From positions 3,658,001 to 3,722,000 of the forward strand of contig OY969418.1 of assembly GCA_963699175.1 (NCBI GenBank): a stretch of DNA of 64,000 nt. Reading direction: 5' to 3'. The first letter of the stretch is position 1. The number at the start of each line of letters is the position of its first letter. The notes under the pieces are model-generated. The model ran no database searches. It was not told where the DNA came from and saw only the letters and a program-made list of their open reading frames with translations. This DNA is from JACPYM01 sp963699175. Lineage in GTDB: Bacteria > Acidobacteriota > Blastocatellia > RBC074. Position numbers and translations under genes: made by a program. Positions 8,369 to 16,892 of the stretch are shown piece by piece.

Positions 8369-9160
8369 CTACAATTCCTCGAAGCGCAGATTGATACGGT
8401 ACATCATATCCACAATCAACACGGCGATTGGTGGGAAGAGAATGACGCCAAACAGCGCATCATTGAGCGTCGTCATTGGGCCAAATAACTCTATCGAAAT
8501 GTTGGTCAAGCTATCAATCAAAATCCCGGCACCGAAAGAAACCAGATAGCCACCAATGACAAACGCCCAGGCCACGCCACGGGTGAACCGTGGTCGTGCT
8601 TTGCTCGCGGATGAACGGCTCCGTGTGGCAGGATAGGTGTAATAGTCAAAGTGCTGTTTCAGACTACTCACCAAATGCCACAGCCCAGCGGCAAACAGAA
8701 TCACCAGCGCGACCCTCCAAAACAAGCCCGCCGTTTCCAGCAAATTCGGCTTCGTCATGGCAATAACAAAAGTGGAGAGAAACAACGTTACGGTCGTGTA
8801 GACGGCCTTCCCACGCGCTTTTGTCTCAATGCGCTCCCGTTCCAACCATTCATTAACAATGCGGTCAGCACGCGCCTGATAGAAGGCCCGCCGGGCGGCG
8901 CGCATCGCCTGCACACTCATCTGATTGTTCTTCGAGATTAGGTTGGCGCCCTCGGTACTGCCGGTGCGGTCGTACCAAGTGCGCCGCGCTGGATCGCTCA
9001 AAATGTGATAGGCCTCGTTGAGCACAGCAAACTTGCGCGCCGCCGCTGGGTCAGGGTTGACGTCAGGGTGATATTGGCGCGCCAAGCGGCGGTAGGCAGA
9101 TTTGATTTCGGTGGCATCGGCTGAGCGTTTGACACCCAGCACCGCATACAGATCAGGCAT
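8369..9160 (-). CDS. Membrane-anchored J-domain (DnaJ-like) protein
   Basis: A 263-residue protein with a J-domain at residues 1-67 including the HPD tripeptide in YRRLARQYHPDVNPDP, which stimulates Hsp70 ATPase. After a basic linker come about four hydrophobic segments, so the protein is membrane-embedded with the J-domain presumably cytoplasmic. It lacks the Gly/Phe and zinc-finger regions of DnaJ proper. The Hsp70 partner and client are unknown. Confidence 0.8.
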   Translation of the reverse strand: MPDLYAVLGVKRSADATEIKSAYRRLARQYHPDVNPDPAAARKFAVLNEAYHILSDPARRTWYDRTGSTEGANLISKNNQMSVQAMRAARRAFYQARADRIVNEWLERERIETKARGKAVYTTVTLFLSTFVIAMTKPNLLETAGLFWRVALVILFAAGLWHLVSSLKQHFDYYTYPATRSRSSASKARPRFTRGVAWAFVIGGYLVSFGAGILIDSLTNISIELFGPMTTLNDALFGVILFPPIAVLIVDMMYRINLRFEEL

Positions 9161-9378
9161 GACGATTCACCGTCTCTCGAGCGAAAACAGATTTTGCGCG
9201 ATTACTACCTGGAATTGACCGGCACAGCGGCTTGCTTGAAAGGGCACCAGCGGTGTCACGCACGCTTATTTTACGAAAAGCAGGTCTGGTTGCAAAAGAG
9301 GTGAGGGTTGAGAAATCAGCCTGTCGCGCAGCTACTCTACTTACCATATTAAAACGCAATTCGATAACCCAGCGACTG

Positions 9379-10155
9379 TTATCGTATAACTCCGGTCAGC
9401 GGGCTGCTGGCGCTCGCGTATAGCCGCTTCGCCATTCGTCCAGCCAAATAGGCCAAGCGTCCAGCTTGTACCGCCAGCTTCATCGCGTCTGCCATCTCGC
9501 CCGGCTGCTCCGCTTCGGCAATGGCTGTATTCATCAAGATGCCGTCAATCCCCAATTCCATCGCAAAACACGCGTCGCTTGCCGTCCCCACACCCGCGTC
9601 CACGATGATCGGCACTCCCGTAATCTGCTCACGCATAATGCGCAGGTTATTCGGATTTTGAATGCCCAAGCCCGAACCGATAGGCGCGGCCAGCGGCATC
9701 ACTGCCGCCGCTCCTGCATCAATCAACTTCTTTGCCATAATCAGATCGTCGCTAAAATAAGGCAGCACGGTGAAGCCCTCTTTGACCAGAATCTTCGTGG
9801 CTTCGAGCGTCGCTTCATTATCTGGAAAGAGCGTCTGCTGATCGCCAATCACTTCGACCTTCACCCAATCCGACAAACCGACTTCACGCGCCAACCGCGC
9901 CGTGCGCAGCGCCTCGTCAACCGAATAACAACCTGCCGTGTTGGGGAGAATGGCGAAGCGCTTCAAATCAATAAAGTCCAGCAACGAGGGCTGCGAGCGA
10001 TCTGTGACGTTCACGCGCCGCACGGCCACAGTGATCATCTCGGCCCCACTACGCTCGAAGGCCTCGACCATCTGCTCATTCGCGCGGTATTTGCCCGTGC
10101 CGATGATCAAACGCGATTTGAACTCTTTGCCCGCAATAACAAACTTCGTATCCAT
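9379..10155 (-). CDS. thiG: Thiazole synthase ThiG
   Basis: A 258-residue TIM barrel beginning MDTKFVIAGKEFKSRLIIGT. Family motifs are visible: GTGKY, LPNTAGCYS, WVKVEVIGD (with the Schiff-base lysine region), VMPLAAPIGSGLGI and VDAGVGTASDA. ThiG forms the thiazole phosphate of thiamin from deoxyxylulose phosphate, dehydroglycine and ThiS thiocarboxylate. No thiS, thiO or thiF is visible nearby, so the partners must lie elsewhere. It is 46 bp downstream of the preceding minus-strand gene. Confidence 0.93.
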   Translation of the reverse strand: MDTKFVIAGKEFKSRLIIGTGKYRANEQMVEAFERSGAEMITVAVRRVNVTDRSQPSLLDFIDLKRFAILPNTAGCYSVDEALRTARLAREVGLSDWVKVEVIGDQQTLFPDNEATLEATKILVKEGFTVLPYFSDDLIMAKKLIDAGAAAVMPLAAPIGSGLGIQNPNNLRIMREQITGVPIIVDAGVGTASDACFAMELGIDGILMNTAIAEAEQPGEMADAMKLAVQAGRLAYLAGRMAKRLYASASSPLTGVIR

Positions 10156-10201
10156 AGTTTCAATTATGCCTGTGTCTTTGCCTCATGCAAAACACGCCTC
10201 T

Positions 10202-11350
10202 TTAGCTTCGATACTCTAACACTAAGTCAAAACCCAATGGCGACCGCAAGCGCGTGTTGAGTTCATCGCCCTGCGCCTCCCACTCAGCGCCTTCCAGCTT
10301 GCTAGCCAGTTGAAAAATCTCCTCTTCCGGCGTCGCGCTGCGCGTCAAACGCTCATACAACTCCAACGCGCAACTCATCTGAAACCGGACGCGCCGTGTC
10401 TTTACTTGTTCGTCAGGAAACAAACTCTCCTGCGGCGCACGCGTCGCCTGCAACGACAACGGATATTCCACCGCCAATTGCAATTGCTCGCGCCTACGCT
10501 TCACTGGATAGGCCAACTGTCTGCGCGTTTCGTAGAGCGCCCGCTTCTGCTCTGCCAAATCAGCCACCGCCAACACATTCGCCAACGCGTGACAGCCCAT
10601 CAACGCAAAATGCTTGGCCAACGCAAGCTGCACTACCGCGATCAACAGATCACGAAAAGGGACTTCTGTAAACAATGGCAGCATCTCTTCCCAGGTCGGA
10701 TCGCTGAGTTGCAACGTCGCTGCCTCCTTGCTGCGCGCCTGTGGAAGAAACAGCCCAGCTACCAGCGAATGTTTGAGTTGATTGCCTTCAGCCGGATTCA
10801 AATTCTGTTTCTGCTTGATGCCGGTCGCAATCGCGTGTTGCAACTCTTTCAGCGAACTCTGATTGCCCTTGCATTCGAGCGCGCTGAACTCCAAACGCGT
10901 GTCGAGCGCCAAATAGTCCGGCGCTTTCTTCGGCCCCCGCTTTGTCGTGCGCCCCAATTTGAGCAGCTTTGTTCCCAGCAAATTGACCAACGCTTTTGTC
11001 TCGACAAAGAGCAGAAAACCCAGCCGATCGATCAACATCTGCGTCGCCACACCCACGCTCAACTCATCACTCAAAACGGCCTTCTGCTGGCTGCTGATCT
11101 CGTCCCATTCCCTGCGCAACCGCAGGTCAGATGCCGGAGCAAACGCCCGCTGATAACGCAGCCAAGCCCAGCAATCGCTCAGGTCGCAACCCGTATAATG
11201 CGGCGGGCGCGTCCACAAGGCCGTCTGCAACAAAGCCTGCTCAAGGCTCAGCGCCGCGCTGCCGTTCAAATCCATCACCTCTTCCGGCGGGCGGCTCTTT
11301 GGCCAGCTTGATTTGTCAACGATGATCGTCAGGGATTTTGTATTTGCCAT
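10202..11350 (-). CDS. Uncharacterised protein with a PD-(D/E)XK nuclease-like core
   Basis: A 382-residue protein not recognised as a named family. In the middle, PDYLALDTRLEFSALECKG (about residues 144-162) has the spacing of a PD-(D/E)XK nuclease core: Asp on one strand, then E-C-K on the next, followed by a helix with conserved-looking Gln/Lys. The N-terminus resembles a short substrate-recognition region and the C-terminus is helical. It could be a DNA nuclease or a catalytically inactive relative. It is 14 bp downstream of the DUF4287/DUF5655 gene, so probably co-transcribed. Confidence 0.6.
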   Translation of the reverse strand: MANTKSLTIIVDKSSWPKSRPPEEVMDLNGSAALSLEQALLQTALWTRPPHYTGCDLSDCWAWLRYQRAFAPASDLRLRREWDEISSQQKAVLSDELSVGVATQMLIDRLGFLLFVETKALVNLLGTKLLKLGRTTKRGPKKAPDYLALDTRLEFSALECKGNQSSLKELQHAIATGIKQKQNLNPAEGNQLKHSLVAGLFLPQARSKEAATLQLSDPTWEEMLPLFTEVPFRDLLIAVVQLALAKHFALMGCHALANVLAVADLAEQKRALYETRRQLAYPVKRRREQLQLAVEYPLSLQATRAPQESLFPDEQVKTRRVRFQMSCALELYERLTRSATPEEEIFQLASKLEGAEWEAQGDELNTRLRSPLGFDLVLEYRS

Positions 11351-11364
11351 GCACTCGCGCTTCT

Positions 11365-11928
11365 TTACGCTGCGTCATAAGCCTGCTTCAACCAGCCAAG
11401 CAATTCTTCGTCTACTTCACTCTTTTTGCTCACCCGCACGCGATGGCTGACCATCGCATTGAAACTGCCAGAAGCTTCCAGCCGTTCGGTCGGTGCTATG
11501 CCTTTCAGATTGATGCCCACGTCCACGCGCGTCGCTGTCGAAGGCTGGATGATGGCAAACTGCTTCGTGTGTCGCACGCTCACATAAGCCTTCTTTGGCG
11601 CCACCTCGACATGCTGGCCGAATGTGTTCACCGCCGCGATCAATGCGTCATAGATAGGCCGCAAGTCTGCTTTTGCCCCCGCATACTGCGCTGCCACAAT
11701 CTCGTCATCGCTCGCTACGGCCTCGCCCTCCGTCACCAGTGCTTTCTGCGTGATGAAGTTGGCATAGCCGTAACTCAACCCATGTTCAGTTTTCAAATGA
11801 TTGATCAAATCGCGATGCCGCTTGAGCTTGGCCGCGCGCGCCAGCTTCACCCATTCGGCCAGGCTTTTGCCGGTCTTCTTCTCCAGGTTGAGAATCATTG
11901 ACTCGATCGCTGTATCAACTGTGCTCAT
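11365..11928 (-). CDS. DUF4287 / DUF5655 two-domain protein
   Basis: A 187-residue protein. Residues 1-70 (KTGKSLAEWVKLAR, 'HLKTEHGLSYGYANFIT') match DUF4287 and residues 90-187 (APKKAYVSVRHTKQFAIIQP, 'RVDVGINLKG') match DUF5655. Both are small domains of unknown role often joined in soil bacteria; DUF5655 is predicted to bind DNA or nucleotides but this is unproven. The ATG at 11928 is preceded by the strong ribosome site AGGAGAAGG. It lies 20 bp after the DUF962 gene. Confidence 0.8.
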   Translation of the reverse strand: MSTVDTAIESMILNLEKKTGKSLAEWVKLARAAKLKRHRDLINHLKTEHGLSYGYANFITQKALVTEGEAVASDDEIVAAQYAGAKADLRPIYDALIAAVNTFGQHVEVAPKKAYVSVRHTKQFAIIQPSTATRVDVGINLKGIAPTERLEASGSFNAMVSHRVRVSKKSEVDEELLGWLKQAYDAA

Positions 11929-11948
11929 TGCCCTTCTCCTGTAATTCG

Positions 11949-12251
11949 TTAAACGCGCCCGCGCATTTTGGCTGCCCACCAGCGCAGGCCGACAAACAAA
12001 AACCGCCAATCACTAAAAAACTCCGGCGGCTTGCCTTCAAACCAATGCCCGATGAATTGCAAGACCCAGCCAATTACAAACAACGCGAGTGCCATCCACC
12101 ACAAACCCGCAACAAACAGCGCCGCCGCAAAGATCACAATAGACATTGCAATCATTGGAATGCCCAGTGTATGGCAAAACCGATTGACCGGATGTTGGTG
12201 GCTTTCTGCGTACTGTGCGACCCATTCATTCCAAGGTTTGCCGGCGAGCAT
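11949..12251 (-). CDS. DUF962 / Mpo1-like membrane protein
   Basis: A 100-residue protein with two hydrophobic helices between histidine motifs: HQHPVNRFCHTLGIP near the N-terminus and QFIGHWFEGKPP in the second half, the signature of DUF962. The yeast member Mpo1 is an Fe(II) dioxygenase that shortens 2-hydroxy fatty acids; the conserved histidines support, but do not prove, the same chemistry here. An AGGAG ribosome site precedes the ATG by about 10 bp. Confidence 0.82.
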   Translation of the reverse strand: MLAGKPWNEWVAQYAESHQHPVNRFCHTLGIPMIAMSIVIFAAALFVAGLWWMALALFVIGWVLQFIGHWFEGKPPEFFSDWRFLFVGLRWWAAKMRGRV

Positions 12252-12285
12252 AGCTCTTATCTCCTGTGCAAGTAATCAAATTCAG

Positions 12286-12548
12286 CTATCCGAAATATCG
12301 TTCGTAATTATCGTGGCTGCCAATCCAAAACCAGGTTACGGTATCGCCAGCCAATACACCCAGCGCACGATAGCTGCGGTGATTCTTACTGACCAAATAT
12401 TCTCTTCGCCGTTTATGCACTTGAAGTGTAATGAAGGATGAAATGGATTTTGCCGCCACAGCTTGTAAGCCTTTCTGGCTCGTTCTCTGGCTGTAGCATC
12501 AAGCGCACGATAAGCTTCCCAGAATGATGGCAAGGTCTGCGAGTTCAT
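12286..12548 (-). pseudogene. RelE/ParE-type toxin gene with a one-base frameshift
   Basis: The frame from 12548 reads a typical toxin start ('LPSFWEAYRALDATARERARKAY', 'NPFHPSLHFK', ENIWSVRI) but then runs out of frame and stops at 12336. Adding one base near 12383 restores the family's C-terminus, 'SYRALGVLAGDTVTWFWIG' then SHDNYERYFG, ending at 12286 and giving about 87 residues. The toxin would cleave mRNA on the ribosome or act on gyrase. It overlaps the antitoxin by ATGA. Either the toxin is dead, or the base was lost in sequencing. Confidence 0.75.
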
Positions 12549-12775
12549 AGCTGCTCATAATCCATCGGCTGCGCTTTGCCTTCAGCAATCTCTTGTTTGG
12601 CTCGGCACGCGACCTCGACGAGCTTTGCCTGCGTCCGCTTGAATGAGTTATCCCACTTGAGTTCATCGCCTAGGTCTTCAATGTATTCGCGCAGATGCTC
12701 CGCTACTTGTGCCTGCACTGTTTCAGGTAAAGTTTCGAGCATTTTTGTGACTGTCGCAATTGCAGCAGATGACAT
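12545..12775 (-). CDS. Antitoxin of a RelE/ParE-type module
   Basis: A 76-residue acidic protein, MSSAAIATVTKMLETLPETV at the start and 'IAEGKAQPMDYEQL' at the end, the kind of C-terminal tail that wraps the toxin in type II antitoxins. It is immediately upstream of the toxin with a 4-nt ATGA overlap and is preceded by a GAGG ribosome site. No classical DNA-binding motif is obvious. It appears intact although the toxin is frameshifted. Confidence 0.75.
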   Translation of the reverse strand: MSSAAIATVTKMLETLPETVQAQVAEHLREYIEDLGDELKWDNSFKRTQAKLVEVACRAKQEIAEGKAQPMDYEQL

Positions 12776-12832
12776 AGTGACCTCACTAAATGAAATTTCG
12801 CTCCTTACAGAGTAGCTATCTTAACAGAACTA

Positions 12833-13840
12833 TCATTTGAGCAATGCTTCAACTTTTCCCCGCACATTCGCCTCAATCCCCGCCTCACTCAAATCACTCC
12901 CCACATCTTTCAACAACCACCATTGCTCCCCATGCTCAATGCTCTTCCCCGGCGTAATGCGCTGCAACGGCCCCAACGACTCTACCTCCAAAAACTCCTG
13001 ATTGGTAAACGTCTCGAAGTTGCAGCCGCTGTCGGGATAGCGCCGCCCTTCGGTGTAGCCGAATTGCTTCACAAACAACACGCCGCCGTTCAGATAACCG
13101 GCCCATTTCAACTTGTGCGCCAGCCCGATCTTCGTCGGCCCCTTTTGCACATCCTGTTTGAGCGTGATGTAGCGCGTGCCCCACATCCACCGCTTGTCGG
13201 CCAAATCAGTGTACGGCCAGATAATCATCTGTTGGTTCGGCGACAAGCCCTGCGGGTGCGGCGTCTTCGGCGGCAGCGGAATGATCTCCACGCCGCCAGT
13301 TGCCATCACCGTCAACGCCCACGGCGACAGTTCCACGTCCCACAAATTGGTGTTGCGCAAACGGTGCACAACCTTGACGCCTGTGCCCTCAGCGTCGAGC
13401 GTCAAGTCCAGCTCCTTTTGCATGCCGGTCAGCGGCTCGACCTCTTGAGTGACGCGCACGCTGCCCTCTTTGAGTTGCTTCCATTCGACCGGTGAATTGT
13501 CTAGGTCGTAGGTGCGCTTCAAATCCTCTGGCGCGTGCCACAAGCGATGCCCACCACGAATCATCCATTCCTTCTCGCCTGACTTGCCGATCTGGTCAGC
13601 GAACTCTTTGAAGACGTTCGCGCCGCCTGTGAAGCCGTAGCGGATCACGCGCGGCCCGACATCGAGCGTGATAATCAACTCCGCAGCGCCGTTGGAGAGT
13701 TTGAGATTGTTCTTCCAGCCTTTGTATTCGACGATTTCGATTTTGACGCCAGCCGTCGTAGCTTTCTTTTTCGCCATATTCGTCTTCGCATTCACACCAT
13801 CGCGGCCGCAGCCAAACGCGCTCAACATCACCGCCAGCAA
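12833..13840 (-). CDS. DUF4380 domain protein, possibly a lipoprotein
   Basis: The 335-residue frame contains a beta-sandwich of DUF4380 type ('GVKIEIVEYKGWKNNLKLSN', ELIITLDVGPRVIRYGF, RGGHRLWHAPED), resembling aldose-epimerase-like galactose-mutarotase folds. The start is uncertain: a TTG at 13840 gives a short hydrophobic leader ending in a Cys (LLAVMLSAFGC), suggesting a lipoprotein, while an ATG at 13777 gives the cytoplasmic form MAKKKATTAG. Neither has a good ribosome site. Substrate unknown, probably a carbohydrate. Confidence 0.7.
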   Translation of the reverse strand: MLAVMLSAFGCGRDGVNAKTNMAKKKATTAGVKIEIVEYKGWKNNLKLSNGAAELIITLDVGPRVIRYGFTGGANVFKEFADQIGKSGEKEWMIRGGHRLWHAPEDLKRTYDLDNSPVEWKQLKEGSVRVTQEVEPLTGMQKELDLTLDAEGTGVKVVHRLRNTNLWDVELSPWALTVMATGGVEIIPLPPKTPHPQGLSPNQQMIIWPYTDLADKRWMWGTRYITLKQDVQKGPTKIGLAHKLKWAGYLNGGVLFVKQFGYTEGRRYPDSGCNFETFTNQEFLEVESLGPLQRITPGKSIEHGEQWWLLKDVGSDLSEAGIEANVRGKVEALLK

Positions 13841-14115
13841 GTATTAATAACGACATGCAATAAGTTGATCAAGTTTGCCAGGCCAGCCTCCATTTTCGGT
13901 CGAACCACAGGTGAGAGTGTCACGAACTATAACGGCAATTTTGCTGCGCGGCAATTCAATGTGCAGCTTTTGCGCAGTGGCGGAAGGTTGTTAAAGCCTG
14001 AAATGGGACTTTAGCGATGCGCGCTGAGCATGCGCTGGGCGGCTGATGTAAGCAATTGCGCCGTAGGTTTTACTGTGCATTTATGGTGGGGGTGAGTTGG
14101 CGGCAACCAACAAGC

Positions 14116-15546
14116 TCATCGTTTCTTTTCTGTTCCGGCAAATGATTGCGCCAAGGCTGGCCCAATTTGGCAATGTCCTTGCCCGCTGAAGAACGCATCA
14201 ACGTGCGCGCGTTGCCCCAACGCAAACAAACCGTGCAACTCGTAGCCCCGCACCGCCTCGCGCAAAGTTTGTCGCGTAGACATCGCAAAGCCTTCGGTCT
14301 CGCCGCGTCGCAGATTTCCGTGCGTTGCCTGCATCACAGCCATTGCGCTCATAAATGGACTGCCAATCAACCAGCCGTCCTCAAAACTGACCATCACGTC
14401 AGCGCGGTTCTTGACGTGTGCGTTGAAACCATCGAACAAACGGCGCAACGGATCAACGTACTCGTGTTGCAAGGTCGCACGATACCAGCTCTCGCGGTCG
14501 GCAAAACCATTTGCATCAAGTTGGTCTGCTGCCCGCAACTTTTCAATGATTGCATTCAACCGCAATGGGTCACCGCCCAAGTCTTCATACTTAAAGCGGT
14601 CGCCCGCCTGAACGATACGCGCGCGGCCTCGCCGGCTGACGAGCGCGAGCGAATTGTCCGCCAGGTAATGCAGGGCAAAATCCACGCCCTCGGTCGCGGC
14701 GCAGACTTCGGCCAATCTGACTTGGTTATCCGGCAAGGTGAACAACTGCGCCGAGCCGACCAAGCCGTATTTCGGCAACACGACGCTGCGCCCGCTCTGC
14801 AAACTCTTCTCGGCCACAAACCCGGCGCGCTCCAACGCCTCGTTCAGCTTCACGTGCCGATAGTAGTCATAGCGGTTGCCGTGATCCGAAAACATCTCGA
14901 CTTCGAGCGTGCCTTGCGATTCGGCAATCAACTCCTCGACCGCGCGATCCAGCGTGCGCAGGTAGGATTTGATCGCCCGCTCGCCCCCCAGATGCGTCAA
15001 CGAATCAGTAGCGCCAAGATAGCCGACGAAAACCGGTGTCTGCGCACGGCGAAAAACGCGCTTGCAGGCCAGCAGATCAAAGTGCGCTGCAATCATCGTA
15101 CTGAGCGGCGCGGCTACATACGCCAACGCGCCGCCAAAAGCCGTCGCGTGATAATCGAAGGTCTCGCGGAACGTGCCGCGAATGAACTTCTCGCCACGCA
15201 CGCGATCCTGCAAGCCGCCCACCAGCCGATTGCGCGCGCGGTCGTAGTAATGGTCTTCGTAACCCGGCGCGTCTTCCGCGTGCAGAATCTCCACCATCGC
15301 CGGATTAGTCGAAGAGGGAAAGGTCGAGATCATGCGCGACGGGTCGTGGAAATGCTTGAAGCGGCCTTCAGCGCGCAGTTCGGCAACGGTTTTATAGGGA
15401 ACGCCATCGAGTATGAGGATGAGGCGGCGAGGGCGGGCAGACGAAGACGCAGTTAAAGCATTGAGTCGGGTGCTGAGTGGCAAGATCAGACAACAGATGA
15501 CCAGATAAATCGGAAAGAAAAACGATGCTCGCAAGTGTTGCTTCAT
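14116..15546 (-). CDS. Secreted alkaline-phosphatase-superfamily hydrolase
   Basis: A 476-residue protein with a signal peptide (FFFPIYLVICCLILPLS). Metal-binding motifs of the alkaline phosphatase/sulfatase superfamily are in order: LILDGVPYKT (first Asp), FPSSTNPA (Thr/Ser nucleophile region), LGATDSLTHLGG (Asp and His), EMFSDHGN (Asp-His) and ATHGNLRR (His). It is probably a periplasmic phosphodiesterase or phosphomutase-like enzyme; substrate not predictable. It stands alone, with about 275 bp on its 3' side before the DUF4380 gene holding nothing I recognise. Confidence 0.78.
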   Translation of the reverse strand: MKQHLRASFFFPIYLVICCLILPLSTRLNALTASSSARPRRLILILDGVPYKTVAELRAEGRFKHFHDPSRMISTFPSSTNPAMVEILHAEDAPGYEDHYYDRARNRLVGGLQDRVRGEKFIRGTFRETFDYHATAFGGALAYVAAPLSTMIAAHFDLLACKRVFRRAQTPVFVGYLGATDSLTHLGGERAIKSYLRTLDRAVEELIAESQGTLEVEMFSDHGNRYDYYRHVKLNEALERAGFVAEKSLQSGRSVVLPKYGLVGSAQLFTLPDNQVRLAEVCAATEGVDFALHYLADNSLALVSRRGRARIVQAGDRFKYEDLGGDPLRLNAIIEKLRAADQLDANGFADRESWYRATLQHEYVDPLRRLFDGFNAHVKNRADVMVSFEDGWLIGSPFMSAMAVMQATHGNLRRGETEGFAMSTRQTLREAVRGYELHGLFALGQRAHVDAFFSGQGHCQIGPALAQSFAGTEKKR

Positions 15547-15602
15547 ATCAGTTTGAAAATTCGACTTTTCGGAGTCTCAACAACCAGAGACTGCCATCCT
15601 TC

Positions 15603-16022
15603 TCAAGACCGGTCAAAGAAGCCCGAAATGGATAAAACAGACTGCCGCTGCGTCTGTCTTTCTCGTCGTTCGCAAATCCACAACACGCCCGTCGTCATTG
15701 CTCCACCGATTAGCAGCAACAACCCGATAAAAATAAAAATGCCATTTTCATTCCTGGGGAAATGGCTGGTTTGAACTAACAGTCTATAAGCACAATAAAC
15801 GCCAAAAACAATTTGCGACACAAACCCAACTTGCAACAGCTTCGGCGCTCGCATTGAGAACCAACTAACGAAAGGAAGATAGAGCAAGCAACAACACATT
15901 CCCCCGACAGTGATCCAGAACAAGACCCAAAGCCCATAAGCAACATACACCATGCCCGCCACTGCCGGCACAGTAAGGCATAACCATATAGCTGCTCCCT
16001 TTATCAGCCGTCGTTTCAACAT
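15603..16022 (-). CDS. Small four-helix membrane protein, function unknown
   Basis: A 139-residue protein with four hydrophobic stretches (about residues 9-30, 32-52, 65-83 and 95-115) and a basic, Gln/Arg-rich C-terminal tail. No motif recognised. It lies between the phosphatase-like gene and a small secreted protein on the same strand; the ATG at 16022 has only a weak ribosome site. Confidence 0.5.
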   Translation of the reverse strand: MLKRRLIKGAAIWLCLTVPAVAGMVYVAYGLWVLFWITVGGMCCCLLYLPFVSWFSMRAPKLLQVGFVSQIVFGVYCAYRLLVQTSHFPRNENGIFIFIGLLLLIGGAMTTGVLWICERRERQTQRQSVLSISGFFDRS

Positions 16023-16060
16023 CCATTTCCCAACACAGGCTGCAATTCAACTCTAAAATG

Positions 16061-16459
16061 TTAATCCAACGATTGGGCAATCAGGTACAACACCAGCAAC
16101 GTGACACCCACGGCAATCGCCGCCGTAATCGCAATGGTCGCTCCCGTCGAAAGATTCTTCCCTTTCGCTTGGGTGACGCTCGGGTAAGGCACTTCGGTAG
16201 CTGCGCCGGTCTTCGGGTCAGTGATGACAAACGAATCGGCGCTGGCTTGACTGATGTAGCCTGACAGTTTGGTTTTATCGCGCAGCTTGACGGTTATCTG
16301 CGCCTCCGGGCCATTGCCGAGTTTGGCAACCCCGGCTTTCACCTCGGCAGCACGCGCGGCCTCTTTTTCCGTTTTCGATTTTGCTGTGACGGTAGGTACG
16401 CCAATCAACATGAAGAGCAGTGAGCTGATCAGCGCGAGTGACAAACTTTGTTTGAACAT
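16061..16459 (-). CDS. Small exported protein with C-terminal membrane helix
   Basis: A 132-residue protein: signal peptide MFKQSLSLALISSLLFMLIG, a Lys/Ala/Glu-rich linker, a beta-rich domain (ITVKLRDKTKLSGYISQAS, 'ADSFVITDPKTGAATEVPY') resembling an Sm-like or SH3-like fold seen in many Acidobacteria proteins, then a C-terminal membrane helix. The ATG at 16459 follows AGGAGA. Role unknown. Confidence 0.7.
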   Translation of the reverse strand: MFKQSLSLALISSLLFMLIGVPTVTAKSKTEKEAARAAEVKAGVAKLGNGPEAQITVKLRDKTKLSGYISQASADSFVITDPKTGAATEVPYPSVTQAKGKNLSTGATIAITAAIAVGVTLLVLYLIAQSLD

Positions 16460-16660
16460 GAGGTTTCTCCTGGATGATGTGGACAAAAAATTCTTGCGCC
16501 GCATCATCAGCATCACAGCTTTCAGTGTCGGGCTGCAACATTGATGATGACGGCGCAAGCTTTTCAAAAATCCTCAACGGTTGCGTGCTGGCTTATTGCA
16601 ACGGCGATGCCAGAGCAAAAGCAACATTTCTTTAAAGCCCAAAGGGACGCCATAAAAAAG

Positions 16661-16816
16661 CCCAGGACAACGCCCTGGGTGACTTGGCAATTACGCATAC
16701 AAGCCCTGAAAGGGCGCAATAACTTGTGTTATTACGCCCTTTCAGGGCTTACGGCTTGCTTGGATTGCATTCCCAGGGCGTTGCCCTGGGCGATTGTATG
16801 ATGCCCCGTTGGGGCT
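16661..16816. repeat. REP-like palindrome cluster
   Basis: Four hairpins in 156 bp: CCCAG/CTGGG arms at 16661-16679; a 50-nt hairpin at 16701-16750 with perfect 16-bp outer arms (AAGCCCTGAAAGGGCG) and a 6-bp inner stem; CCCAGGG/CCCTGGG at 16772-16790; and GCCCC/GGGGC at 16803-16815. This is the look of a repetitive extragenic palindrome cluster. It fills most of the 432-bp gap between 16460 and 16892, which has no other recognisable feature. Confidence 0.75.
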
Positions 16817-16892
16817 GTGAGAAGGATAGCGAATTGATTTCTATTCCCTACCTCGACTCTTAGAACGATTCACTGCCTGCCATCTCCGCTCG

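Noticed and set aside
14146..15456. 436-residue open frame opposite the phosphatase-like gene
   Set aside because: Arg/Gln/His-rich translation typical of the complement of a GC-rich gene; the minus-strand frame has ordered catalytic motifs.
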